This document shows positions 1 to 10,790 of a DNA stretch of 64,000 nucleotides, one piece after another; the first letter of the stretch is position 1, and every line of letters begins with the position of its first letter. Source of the stretch: Mesostigma viride (lineage: Eukaryota > Streptophyta > Mesostigmatophyceae > Mesostigmatales > Mesostigmataceae); contig RPFO01000034.1 in NCBI GenBank assembly GCA_009746045.1, forward strand, positions 1-64,000, given 5' to 3'. A program made the translations under genes and the position numbers. The notes beneath the pieces are model-generated. The model saw only the letters and a program-made list of their open reading frames with translations, did no database searches and was not told where the DNA came from.

Positions 1-640
1 CTCCCTTGATAAGGTACAAGCATGCCCCCACCTTAACTACCTTCCTCCTTGCAATCCCTCCTTGACATGGAACAACCATGTGTCACATTCCTACTCCACG
101 CCCCCCTCCTTTGACAAGGAACAAGCATGTGCACTCATCTACCGTGTGCATCCCTCCCTTGACAAGGAACAAGCAAGCCCACCACCTACCCTACCTGCAT
201 CCCTCCCTTGACATGAAACAAGCACGTGCACATGCCTACCCCACATGCATGCCTCCCTTGACAAGGAACGAGCACGTGCACCCACTGTGTGCACCCCTCC
301 TTTGACAAGGAACAAGCACATGAATCACCTACACTACGTGCGTCCCTCCCTTGACAAGGAATAAGCACGTGCACATGCCTACCCCACATCCATGCCTCCC
401 CTGACCAGTAACAAGCACGTGCACTCACCTACCCTACGTATGTGCCTCTTGACAAGGACCAAGCTCGTGCACCCACCTACCATACGTGAATCCCTCCCTT
501 GACAAGGTACACGCATGCCCACAACCACCTACCTACGTGGGCCCCCTCTTGATAAGGTACAAGCATGACCAGCCACCTACCCCGCGAGCCTCCCTACTTT
601 TGACAAGGAACAAGCACGTGGGCCCGCTAGCATGCAGCAA
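1..640. repeat. ~50-bp minisatellite
   Basis: About a dozen diverged copies of a ~50-bp unit run from the window edge. Each contains a core close to CCCTTGACAAGGAACAAGCA followed by a variable stretch rich in CCTACC and CACGTGCAC. Unit starts recur near 148, 199, 247, 290, 340, 391, 440, 487, 538 and 588. Short open frames on both strands are by-products of the repeat. The array continues beyond the left edge. Confidence 0.85.
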
Positions 641-1655
641 GGAAGACATTACCCTAACATGGCATGGCCAAAGCAAAAGAGACAGAGAAGTCAATGGAGA
701 GAGAGCTCCTAAGAACTCCTAGTAAAATTGGAAACCATGGAGGGCAAAAAACGTTCAACAACTTACGATGGGCATCGGCACATACAGAGAAGCCGCAGGT
801 GTGCCAGGTGTAAAATAAGCCGAGATTGAAGTGTCGCCTACCTCGTGGGAGACTTTTGGTATCTGGTAAACAATGAAAGCGAGTGGAAAGATGGACAACG
901 TGAAAAATAACATACAATCCACTGCAATGCATGCAAAGAGGACAGAATCAGTAATATAAGCGCGCTGCATTCAGGCAGCGCTGAGCAATTGAACGGTGAA
1001 CAATTTAATCCGGAACGCATTGTCTACGCGACTCGATGCGACTAAACGTGGCATGCATACGCGGTCGCTGACTGAAGACATTGTGTACCTGGCTCAGCAA
1101 GGTGCGCTTGCAGCCGCTTTCTTAAATATGCCGCAGGCGCACGATGTAACGAATTGAAGTTTGCATGTAGTAACAAAGGCAAGAAAAAGCGGTGTAGCTG
1201 GCTACCGACTACGCCATAGTAAGCTGTATCGGAGTTGGCGTTGCCGATGGCTGGAAACGGATGACCGAATCATGCTAAACTGGGGCTCCAAAAGGGCTTG
1301 TCATGCATCCTAGTGCGCCTTTTGCTTTTTTTTCTTCAAGCATCGTGAGCATGCGGGTTTAGGGGGGCGCTTATTCTTGCACCACTATTCAGTCGGCTGG
1401 ACTGCAATCGGCATAGCCAGCGCAAGGTGATGCAAGGGCAGGCAAACTTTACCAGCTCGTTCAAGGCTCGTTGATGAAATTCAAACATCTAGGCGGCGCG
1501 TCTGCAACGGCTCATCGCAATTCGAATTCGCAAGCAGAACCCTCGTTACACGTGGCGCATGCAGAGATCTGCTTCGGGCGGCTTGGCGTATCTCACTGCG
1601 TTCGTGACTCGTGACTCGAGTACATAGTCAGCCTAGTTAGTACTCTGGGGGCCTC
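641..1655. other. No recognisable gene
   Basis: Unique-looking sequence with only short overlapping open frames (under 95 codons) on the minus strand and no recognisable protein, RNA or transposon end. Confidence 0.5.
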
Positions 1656-1659
1656 GAGT

Positions 1660-2108
1660 TCGGCAGTCCCCTATTCGGAAATCCCGGATCATATGTACTC
1701 CACACTATGTACTCTTGGAGTACATAGTGTGCCACCCTATGTACTCTTGGAGTACATAGTGTGGATTACATAGGTAGTCACTCCTTCCTATGTAATACGG
1801 GCGTGTCTCACCGCGTCGGCAGTCCCCTATTCGGAAATCCCGGATCATATGTACTCCACACTATGTACTCTTGGAGTACATAGTGTGCCACCCTATGTAC
1901 TCTTGGAGTACATAGTGTGGAGTACATAGTCACTCCTTCCTATGTAATACGGGCGTGTCTCACCGCGTCGGCAGTCCCCTATTCGGAAATCGGAAATCCC
2001 GGATCATATGTACTCCACACTATGTACTCCAAGAGTACATAGTGTGCCACCCTATGTACTCTTGGAGTACATAGGGTGGAGTACATAGTCACTCCTTCCT
2101 ATGTAATA
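1660..2108. repeat. ~155-bp tandem repeat made of hairpins
   Basis: Three copies of a 152-158-bp unit, each opening with CAGTCCCCTATTCGGAAATC (about 1663, 1820 and 1972). Inside each unit the half-site CACACTATGTACTC is followed by TTG and its exact reverse complement, so every unit can fold into one or two hairpins with 14-bp stems. The third copy carries an internal 8-bp duplication and one arm in swapped orientation. No coding potential. Confidence 0.85.
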
Positions 2109-2109
2109 C

Positions 2110-2206
2110 CGGTGTAATCATGCGTAATCATGCGTAATCATGCGTAATCATGCGTAATCATGCGTAATCATCAGAGTAATCATCAGAGTAATCATCAGAG
2201 TAATCA
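2110..2206. repeat. 10-bp and 12-bp tandem repeats
   Basis: About six copies of TGCGTAATCA are followed directly by about three copies of the related 12-mer TCAGAGTAATCA. The two arrays share TAATCA, suggesting one arose from the other. Confidence 0.9.
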
Positions 2207-2238
2207 TCGTCCAGACAAGCTGCACTGCCCCTAAGACC

Positions 2239-2712
2239 CTAACTTACACAAGATGGCGATGGTCGTCGCCGGCAGCTCGACAAGTTCAGGGCAGCACGAA
2301 ATAAGACAGGCAAGCCGACGCTGGCGCTCATCCCAATGAGGCCATTCATCCGAAGCAGCCTCCATAACCTGGCCGCTCTTAGGGTGGCGAATCGGGGCGT
2401 CGTTGTCGTTGCGGAGCTCAGCACGCTTGTCACAGCGGCGTCATTGTAGGCGAGGAAGGTATCGATGTCTGCCAGGCTCAAACGCTGGCCTGGCATGTAG
2501 AATGAGGAAGAAATGGCGTCCGGCAAGGAGGTTTCAGCAGCTATCGGAGTTGCTTCCGAAGTTGCTTCCGAAGTCTTGGATCGCTTGTTAGCGGCGTTCT
2601 TGGCGACGACAATGTCGTGGGCGATTTTGTTTGCAGCAATCTGGGCATCAATAGAATCGGCGGCAAGAGCTGAAGACGATGCGGGGACCTCCATAGCTAC
2701 GTTTAATAGCAC
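2239..2712 (-). CDS. Hypothetical protein, 157 aa, Ala/Ser-rich
   Basis: I do not recognise this frame. It is Ala-, Ser- and Thr-rich in its first two thirds (ANKIAHDIVVAKNAANKRSK region), with a basic C-terminus and no visible motif or signal peptide. About 115 bp upstream of its start lies an ~83-bp block that recurs upstream of another small minus-strand frame at 49335-49520, whose N-terminus is also Ala/Ser/Asp-rich. That shared context raises the chance that both are 5' ends of genes from one transposon family. It could equally be spurious. Confidence 0.3.
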   Translation of the reverse strand: MLLNVAMEVPASSSALAADSIDAQIAANKIAHDIVVAKNAANKRSKTSEATSEATPIAAETSLPDAISSSFYMPGQRLSLADIDTFLAYNDAAVTSVLSSATTTTPRFATLRAARLWRLLRMNGLIGMSASVGLPVLFRAALNLSSCRRRPSPSCVS

Positions 2713-2826
2713 CTAGACGAGGGCAGGGGGCGCAGGCACACTGATCACGTGCGTGGTGCCGCCATAATGTGCAGAAAAATAGCGAGATCTGCTGGGCAGG
2801 CCGCTGGCGATAACTTAAGAAACCCT

Positions 2827-2909
2827 GGGCGATGGCTGCCAAAAATTAGATCGGCGTGTTCGTATCAAAAGGCGAGTCTATTGCAATTTACCCGACCAAA
2901 TTTCATCAT
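2827..2909. repeat. Dispersed ~83-bp block (copy 1)
   Basis: Closely matches 49581-49664 (GGGCGATGG, CGTGTTCGT, GCAATTTACCCGACCAAATTTCAT cores in the same order). In both places it is followed on the plus side by low-complexity DNA, (GGGA)n here and (GGCATG)n there, and on the minus side by a small open frame. Confidence 0.75.
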
Positions 2910-3187
2910 GGAGGGAGGGAGGGAGGGAGGGAGGGAGGGAGGGAGGAGGGAGGGAGGAGGGAGGGAGGGAGGGAGGGAGGGAGGGAGGGAGGAGGGAGGG
3001 AGGGAGGGAGGGAGGAGGGAGGGAGGGAGGGAGGGAGGGAGGAGGGAGGGAGGAGGGAGGGAGGGAGGGAGGAGGGAGGGAGGGAGGGAGGGAGGGAGGG
3101 AGGGAGGGAGGAGGAGGGAGGGGGGAGGGAGGATGGATGGATGGATGGATGTTCTTAATTAATTAATTAATTAATTAATTAATTAAT
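2910..3187. repeat. (GGGA)n, (ATGG)n and (TTAA)n microsatellites
   Basis: About 220 bp of GGGA/GGGAG purine repeat, then a short (ATGG)n, then (TTAA)n at 3157-3187. The long Gly-Arg-Glu open frames here (for example 2749-3162) are translations of the microsatellite and are not annotated as genes. Confidence 0.95.
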
Positions 3188-3430
3188 GGTCAAATTAAAG
3201 GCAATCATGGTACATGAAGCGAGACAAATCATGCCTGGACGCATGGCGATGTAAGAGCCCCCCCTCCCCCACGCCAGGAGGAAGGGGTGCGTGACTGAGT
3301 AGAGTAGTTAGGATTTTGTAGAGAGACAACTTTGTATATTATCAAGGAGACAACTTTGTATATAAGATTAGAGTGAGATCAGCTAGTCTTCGCGGCTTAG
3401 TTCTAATGCACCCACCCCCATCAGTCCATG
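3188..3430. other. Short AT-rich spacer
   Basis: No gene. A small direct repeat of GAGACAACTTTGTATAT occurs near 3323 and 3347. Confidence 0.5.
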
Positions 3431-4110
3431 GAATACGTGCTCCTGCTCCAGATCCTTAATTAAGGCCAAAATGAGTCCCTTCCAAACAACGTTTGCACTT
3501 AGATAGTTAGACGAATTATGCCCGACGAAGCTGGAACTTAACAGCCACAATGAATTACGGTTGTTCAGACCTTGTACAACGCCTCAGGGCATTTGGAGCC
3601 CTGAATGGTAACAAATGCTAACAAGGTAGTGTTGCTATCAATAATGATTTTAAAAATTAATATGATGTCATTAATTAATTAATTAGTTATCAACATCACT
3701 CCGTTGGGAGTAAATGTAGCACATATCCCTGAGAAGGGGCATATGGCTTTTAATACATTCTATGCTACTTCATGCAAGGGTGGGAATGTAAGCTACCCCT
3801 GCTCTAGGTGCACCAGGGCACCTGCACCACCATGTCATATTACAACCAAAACTGGTCGTCATCATGCAAGCATCTGAAGCATGGTCGCAAAACTTCGTGT
3901 GCAAAATCTCATGTCATAAGGAGCCCAACATTATGACAATTGCCAGGCTTTGTAAAGATTTTTGATTTAACGATGACTACAGCACAAACAGTGAGCGAAA
4001 CCCTGGTGCATGTGAATGCCTGAGTGGCGACTGTTCCTAACAGAATGCAAGATGTAAGGTAGACATTGCGAGTATGCCACAAATGTGTGATGTGCAGTGC
4101 ACATGCATGT

Positions 4111-4167
4111 GAGCTACCATGGTCCGGATTCTCCCGATTTCTGGCCTGCGCTGGTTGTCTCCTTGAT
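4111..4167. repeat. 57-bp identical module (copy 1)
   Basis: Identical to 12017-12073 over all 57 positions, beginning GAGCTACCATGG and ending TCTCCTTGAT. The homologous repeat at about 8075-8095 lacks it, so it is an insertion here. Confidence 0.85.
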
Positions 4168-5256
4168 GTATACCCCATGACACCATACTTCTAAACTACT
4201 TAAGAACCTTGGCACATTGCAAAATGGGAAAGAAAGCTGAACAATACATGCAACATCACTCACTAACACAGCCATGTGATTGCTACCAACACGTACCATG
4301 TACATCCTGTGTGAAATTATTGGCAACGACACGCCAAGCAAACGCCAAGGTATAGTATAACTGCGACAGGCTGGCACATGTCACCTGGCATCCACGTATG
4401 CTCACCCCAAGGCATTGGCATATCCCCATGTCTATATCCGTTGCCCTTTGTGCGTACCGAGTCACCCATGCAGTCACCCACCCATGCATCCACCTGGCCC
4501 ACCCACACAAGTACTCATACACTTGCGCACCTGAGTACCCAGCCACCCACTGGTCCACCCACCCGGTGACCCAGCCAGCCAGCCACGCACCTACTAAACC
4601 AACCTATCTAACCACTCGTGCACCCAGGCACCCAGCCACATACCCACCCACTGGGACATCCACCCACCCAGCTAGCCACATATGCAATCTACCCACCTAG
4701 GCAATAAGGAGGCATTCACCCATCCTTTTATCCAGGCACCCATTACTAAAACCACGCAGCCACCTAACCACCCAGCCAGCTGGCCCCATGTGTGCCCACC
4801 AGGCCGCCCACCCCTGACCCACCCACGCCCCTTCCCACTCGACCACTCTTTCCCCCCATACCCTTATACCCACCGACCTGCACCCACTCACCCTCACACA
4901 TCCACATCCTCTCAGCCAGTCACCCACCCATCTCACCCCTAACATGCACAGCCCTCCACCCGCGCTAGGTGAGTCGATCCCAACTACAAAACCACCCACC
5001 CACCCATATCCGTGCACCCACCCACCCATCTACCTTCCCCATCGCTCACCCCACCCACTTCTAATCACAGCTACACATCCACCCGCCACAAACCAACGGT
5101 GCAAATCCTCCAGCCCATGCAACAGTTTCACTCAGGCATCCAACAATGCACCCACCTAGGAGTTCCCAAACCCCGTCGATCCCCCAGCCACCTGGCGATT
5201 CACTTATAAGCAACCACCCTTGCACCCATCCACCCACCATAACCACCCACCCACCC

Positions 5257-5426
5257 GCCCTCCCTCCCTCCCTCCCTCCCTCCCTCCCTCCTCCCTCCCT
5301 CCCTCCCTCCTCCCTCCCTCCCTCCCTCCCTCCCTCCCTCCCTCCCTCCCTCCCTCCCTCCCTCCCTCCCTCCCTCCCTCCCTCCCTCCCTCCCTCCCTC
5401 CCTCCCTCCCTCCCTCCCTCCCTCCC
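5257..5426. repeat. (CCCT)n microsatellite
   Basis: About 170 bp of pure or nearly pure CCCT repeats inside copy 1 of the ~1.9-kb repeat. Copy 2 lacks it. Long Pro-Ser-Leu or Arg-Glu-Gly frames spanning it are artefacts. Confidence 0.95.
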
Positions 5427-5458
5427 GCCACCCCACCCACCCACCCTCTCCAACTGCA

Positions 5459-6768
5459 TGTGGACTGCCTCTCCCAGCGACTCGGCCAGCCGTTTGAGTG
5501 TGTTTGGGCCATATGCTGATGCCCATGGATATTACGCGCGCCATCAACCAGGCAACACCAGTGACACTTGAGCTCCTTGTTATCCTTCTCATCGGATGTA
5601 CTGACGACACCCTGCACAATTACAGCTCACAAGGCAACTAACATGCTGGAGGAACGCATCCGCCGCAGTGGACGTCAGTAACGGATGTTGCAATGTTGCT
5701 GGAGGGAGGTCAATCGACCGCACCCGTACATACAAGGGGCAATTATTGATGCGTCATACCCAAAACAGGAAGAAAATGTGGCACAACTAACCTTGCCATC
5801 AACATGGATGGACGGAGTTGGAGACCAACTGCAGCGCGGCATTCGCAAGGGCACAGGCTGTGTTGTTCAGCAGGTCCACCGCTGGACTGCCCGATGCCGA
5901 GTCCAGGTTCTTCCTTACACAAACTCTCCACAAGCGTGATTGTCGCGTCCTTGGCTGCCAACTGCGGAAAGGAGGCCAGTGCTCGCTTCAGCAGGAACTC
6001 GGCAATTGCAATCACGGTGGGCCCTGGCACGATTTGCAGGCCTACACATGCTTGCCCCGCATGTGCCTCCCCCACGTGTGCATCCACCGCAGTTGACGTG
6101 CTCGCTCGCAGCTCCCACTACCGCTGGCTTCGTTGCCATGTTCCTCCACCCGTTGCCTCTTGCATCTTAGCTGTTCCTCGCGCTTCTCCGCAGCCTCTCT
6201 TTCCCTCTCTTCCTCTCTCTTTTCTGCTGCCGTTCATGCCTTGCTCCAGATATAGATGTGGCTGCTTAGGCGTTCAATCTGCATCACAGAATTGGACGAT
6301 ATGCACGTCAAAGGAAAGCCAACCAAGCAGCAACATTACCAACAATGTAGCGGGAGGGTCAGTGCAGAGGCCAGCAACATAACTGCCTTAGTCTTGTACT
6401 CCTACCATACACATTAGGGAAGACTGCTGGCATGGCAGCCTGCATCACAGCAATGAATTGCCGCCAACTAAAATAAGAGAGTGACTCACCGCTACTCTTC
6501 CCTGAAGCCGACTGGTCACACCTCCATTGTGGCGTTGTTTTACCACTTTAACGCTCTTCCACAGCGTGCGATTTTGTTGATGCCATTTTCTCAATTCCTG
6601 TAGCATATATTTTGCCCCCGCCGCACGCTTCCATGGGTTGCCATGTACATCATACTTTGCTGATGCTGCAGAGAAGTCAAGCGGTTCTTTGCATTCCCTC
6701 ACCTGTATTCAACGGCAACGCCAAAACGGAATGCCAACGAATGCGGAGCGGGGGAACAAGGCATAAAG
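5459..6768. other. No recognisable gene
   Basis: Several overlapping short frames exist on both strands (the longest is 5804-6382 plus, 192 codons), but none shows a domain, and opposite-strand frames of similar length cover the same bases. I see no splice-consistent model. Confidence 0.4.
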
Positions 6769-6985
6769 CAACGCATGGTGAACCGGCAGATGCTGAGGCA
6801 GACACGACAATGCACTGGGTGCATGGCAACCATGTGAACACTGATGGTAGCACTCACATGCCTAACAAGCATTTTCTTTGTTTCCCCTGGGTTAGAGTGT
6901 AAGGCCTATGCCAACCAAGGTAAACAACAAAACAACACATCCTAAACTGCCCTAACTGACATGGGCAACAAACATGGCCAATGGA
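6769..6985. repeat. ~217-bp direct repeat, unit 1
   Basis: Nearly identical to 7122-7338, from CAACGCATGGTGAACCGGCA to ACATGGCCAATGGA. The units lie about 353 bp apart in the same orientation. Differences are scattered single bases. No target duplication or coding capacity is evident. Confidence 0.9.
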
Positions 6986-7121
6986 GGACAAGGAACCAAG
7001 TAGGATCATCCAACAGGATCATGGTATTATGGCAGCTTGCATGCAGTAAATTACATCAAGCATGGTTGGCTCAGCACATTGAAGTATTGTCACATCATTA
7101 GAACAAGGGAAAGTCAGAAAT

Positions 7122-7338
7122 CAACGCATGGTGAACCGGCAGATGATGAGGCAGACACGACAATGCACTTGGTGCATGGCAACTATGTGAACACTGATGG
7201 TAGCATTCACATGCCTAACAAGCATTTTCTCTGTTTCCCCTGGGTTAGAGTGTAAGGCCTATGCCAACCCAGCTAAACAACAAAACAACACATCCTAAAC
7301 TGCGCTAACTGACATGGGCAACAAACATGGCCAATGGA
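7122..7338. repeat. ~217-bp direct repeat, unit 2
   Basis: Second unit of the pair beginning at 6769. The pair could be remnants of terminal repeats of a very small element or a simple local duplication; no internal coding sequence supports the first. Confidence 0.9.
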
Positions 7339-7479
7339 CACAACACCTTGAAATGGCCTTTTTTTTACATAAATTATGGCCCATGGCAAGTTTATTGTCC
7401 GATTGACCTAGGATTGGATCCCACCACTCCCCGGGATGTGTCTGGCTAGTGGTGGAGTAGTTGAGTCAAAATGTTAAGT

Positions 7480-9250
7480 TTACATGGTACTCCCTGCTTA
7501 AGTTAACTCCAGATCCAAGGCCAAAACTGGCCACCTAAACCACTTGCACTTGCATAGAAACAATAGTTGATCTCAGATTATGCTGTAACTTTGCAGTGGT
7601 GATGAATAATAGTTGTTCTGACCTTGTACAAAGTTCTACGCCATTTGGAGCCCTAGTTGGTGACAAATGCTAGCAAAATTTTGCTAGCATTTGTCATTAA
7701 TGGCCATTTAAAATCAATATTTAACCCAAATAATGTCAGAATGCCACCAAAACTTATTGCCATCATGCCAGCACCTGAAGCAAGGTCTCAACAAGTCATG
7801 AGCAGAAATTCAGATCATGCAGAGCCCAAAATGGTGACATTTGCCAGCAATTGTCACCATTTTTTGCTTTTTTACCCACAATTTTAACAACATTACCCAC
7901 CAAAACATTCTCCAAGCTGGGGCGCATCATTTAAATCTTTGCAGGCAACTCAAGAATGACTAGTACAAACAGTGTGCAAAACCTTGGTGCATGTGAATGC
8001 CTGAGTGGTGACCATTGCTAGCAGAATCCATCATGTAAGGTAGGCATTGCCAGTATGCCACAAAGCTGTGATGTGCAGTGCATGTCCATATGTATACCCC
8101 ATGACACCGTGCCTCTAAACTACTTGGCACATTGCAAAATGGGAAGGAAAGGTGAATAATACATGCCACATCACTAACACAGCCATTTGAATGCTACCAA
8201 CACGCACCATGCATGATATACACTGCGTGTACAGTAATACATGTCGAGAATATGCCGAGCGAGCATATCAAGGTGCAGTGACCCCAACGCTGGCACATGT
8301 CACCTGGCATCCACGTATGCTCACATGATATGGCATTGGCATATCCCATGTCTCCATCTCTTGCACTTTGTGCGCACCAAGCCACCCATGCAGTCGCCCA
8401 CCCATGCAGCCACCTGGCCACCCACCCACACAACTGCTCACACACTCGCGCGCCCGTGCACCCAGACAGCCACCTGTCCTCCCACCCAGTGACCCACCCA
8501 CCAAGCCAGCCGCGCACGTGCTTACCCAACTTATACAACCATGCGTGCACCTAGGCACCCAACCACCTACCAACCCACTTGGACATCCACCCACCCACCA
8601 AGGCACCTGCGCAACCCACACACCAACTAGGTAATAAGCAGGCATTCCCCCATCCAATGAGCCAACCACCCAACCACCCAACCACCTAAACACCCAGCCA
8701 GCTGGCCCCATATGCACCCGTCCGGCCACCCACAGTTGACCCACCCACGCACCTACCCACTCAACCATTCACTGCCCCCACACCCTTATACCCACTGACC
8801 CACCCACTGACCCACCCACACATGCATTTTCTCAGCCAGCACCCCGGCACCTACCTCACCCCAAACCTGCACAGCCCTTCACCCGTGATAGGTGAGTCGG
8901 TCCCAACCATAAACCCATCCACGCATCCATATCTGTGCGCCCACCCGTCCATCTACCCGTCCCTTCGCCCACCCACCCACATCTAGTCATCTACACATCC
9001 ACCAGCCACCAGCCACCAATGGCCCACCCACCAACCCACACACACACATACATCCCTAACCAACCAACCACCAACACACCACCCTCAAAAACGTGCAGTT
9101 GTTTCACTCATGCATCCAACAACCCACCCACTTCAAAGTCCCCAAAGCCTATCATCACCCAGCCACCTGGGCATCTGCCAATAACCGACCGCCCTTGCAC
9201 TCATCCACCCACCATGACCAGCCAGCCAGCCACCCACCCTCTCCAACTGC
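7480..9250. repeat. ~1.9-kb dispersed repeat, copy 2
   Basis: Collinear partner of 3430-5458, ending at the same CCACCCTCTCCAACTGC junction. It lacks the 57-bp insertion and the (CCCT)n expansion, so it shows the state before both events. The right half is CCACCCA-rich. Confidence 0.75.
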
Positions 9251-10429
9251 CTGTGCTCCCACCTACGCAGCCAGCCATTTACCAAAGCATCCACCTATCA
9301 GCCACCCACCTGCCATTGAACCCACCCACGCCTAGGCATCCCTTGAAGCATCTATAGCCCAAGCCTCCCACCCAAGGCTCTCTGGGCAATCAAACAACCA
9401 AACAACCAATCACCCAGCTATACAACCACCTAACCACCTAACCACTCAACAACACAATCACCGAACCACCTAACTACCCAACACCCAAACCAGCCAGGCA
9501 TGTGCCCGCCTCGCATGCCCTCACCATTGCAACACCCCATACACGCCCCGCTCACCTAGCCAGCCACACACCCAGCCAGTCTCCTGCTCAACTCACGCAT
9601 GAAGGCAATATCAGCCATGCATGGCCTCACCTTGCATCACTTGCATTGCCTGGTTAATTTGCATGAGACAGCTTCCATCTCATTGTCAGCAACTGAAAAG
9701 GCTCTTTCTTCACAGTTATGAATAAGCTACAACGTTGGAAACGTTCTCCCATCCCTCTTTAAAACAGTCTTTAAATCAGAAAGACAAGGGCAAATCTCTG
9801 GACAAGGTGGCAATAACCACTGCACCATGCTCTTGAGAAAGTCTTAACAACCCAGCTTTCTACCCTTTTAGAAGCTGCCTTGCGTTAGCAACGATTCTGG
9901 GCCCTCTGGCTCGCTCACCTGGCTTAATCTGCGCTTCTTTATGGCTGCCGGGATATGCGAAGCTTGGGCCGAGGGTGTCGTGGCGAGGTCGTCTGCCCGA
10001 CTCATCACTTCTCGAAACCGCACTGCCGACTAATAAAAACGATGCCCCCCTTTGCCTTTTGTATCTGGCGTCAAAAGAACAATGAACTCGCTTGGAAACA
10101 CTGTCGCAAAGAGCTTCCTACAGGCATTATAAGCAATTTTCGCAGCTTTTACCGCACTTACTGCACATCCGGAAGACCATTAGCGGCCTTCGCGCGGAAT
10201 CTTGGGCACGCCATATCTTCTGCTGGCTCATTGCCGCAGGCTGGCAGTATAGGAAGGTCGGGCATAGCCTAAAGAGCTGATTATCTGACGACAAAGATAT
10301 GCATTGCATGAAGCAAGAAACAGACGGATTTCGCACCCCCATATTTATTCACGTCAATGCCGGACAATTAAAAGCGAAACTCAAAAAACGAAAACACTAA
10401 CGTTTTCGGGAATATTATAACGAACAAGC

Positions 10430-10790
10430 TGAGCTGCCAGCTATGTCGCGGTTTACGATCCAGTTAACGATAACGGCTCCGTAACCACCCCAGTGCCTAA
10501 TATTGGGGCAGCTATGGCGCCGTAACCACTACCTGACCCGTCCCGTATACCCCAACGTAACCTGAACCGAAGCCGTTCACGCCCCCGTAAACATGACCGG
10601 CCCAGTTACTGGGCCGTACCGAATCTCGGGGCCAATATTCCGAATGGTACCGTAACCGGTCCGGTAACCCAAACCGCCAACGAATACGGACCCGTAACCT
10701 GGCCCGTCGAAGTTACCGGGCAGGTTACGGGGGCGTCGAAGTTACCGGACAGGTTACGGGGGCTTCAAATTAACTCCTAGTGAGGTCGTG
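10430..10790. repeat. CCGTAAC-dense stretch with a 29-bp tandem
   Basis: Over about 330 bp the heptamer CCGTAAC or its complement GTTACGG recurs roughly ten times at irregular spacing. It ends in two near-perfect 29-bp units (10706-10734 and 10735-10763) starting GTCGAAGTTACCGG. No coding potential. Confidence 0.65.

Larger units (their letters stand above)
3430..5458. repeat. ~1.9-kb dispersed repeat, copy 1
   Basis: Diverged partner of 7480-9250. Shared landmarks in order are a TTGTTCAGACCTTGTACAA-like segment, CATTTGGAGCCCT, CCCCATGACACC, GGCACATTGCAAAATGGGAA, CTAACACAGCCAT, CACCTGGCATCCACGTATGC, a long CCACCCA-rich tract and the closing CCACCCTCTCCAACTGC. The CCACCC tract gives long Pro/His/Thr frames on one strand and Gly/Trp/Val frames on the other; these are compositional. 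Compared with copy 2 it has a 57-bp insertion at 4111-4167 and a large (CCCT)n expansion at 5257-5426. No protein domain was found. Confidence 0.75.

Noticed and set aside
1..640. CRISPR-like regular repeats
   Set aside because: Units and spacers both drift and the unit is ~50 bp of one diverged sequence, a minisatellite; the genome is eukaryotic.
2749..3162. 100-137-codon Gly/Arg/Glu frames
   Set aside because: They translate the (GGGA)n microsatellite and are open in several frames at once.
5061..5619. Several 100-140-codon frames on both strands
   Set aside because: Created by (CCCT)n and CCACCC repeats; no codon or domain signal.
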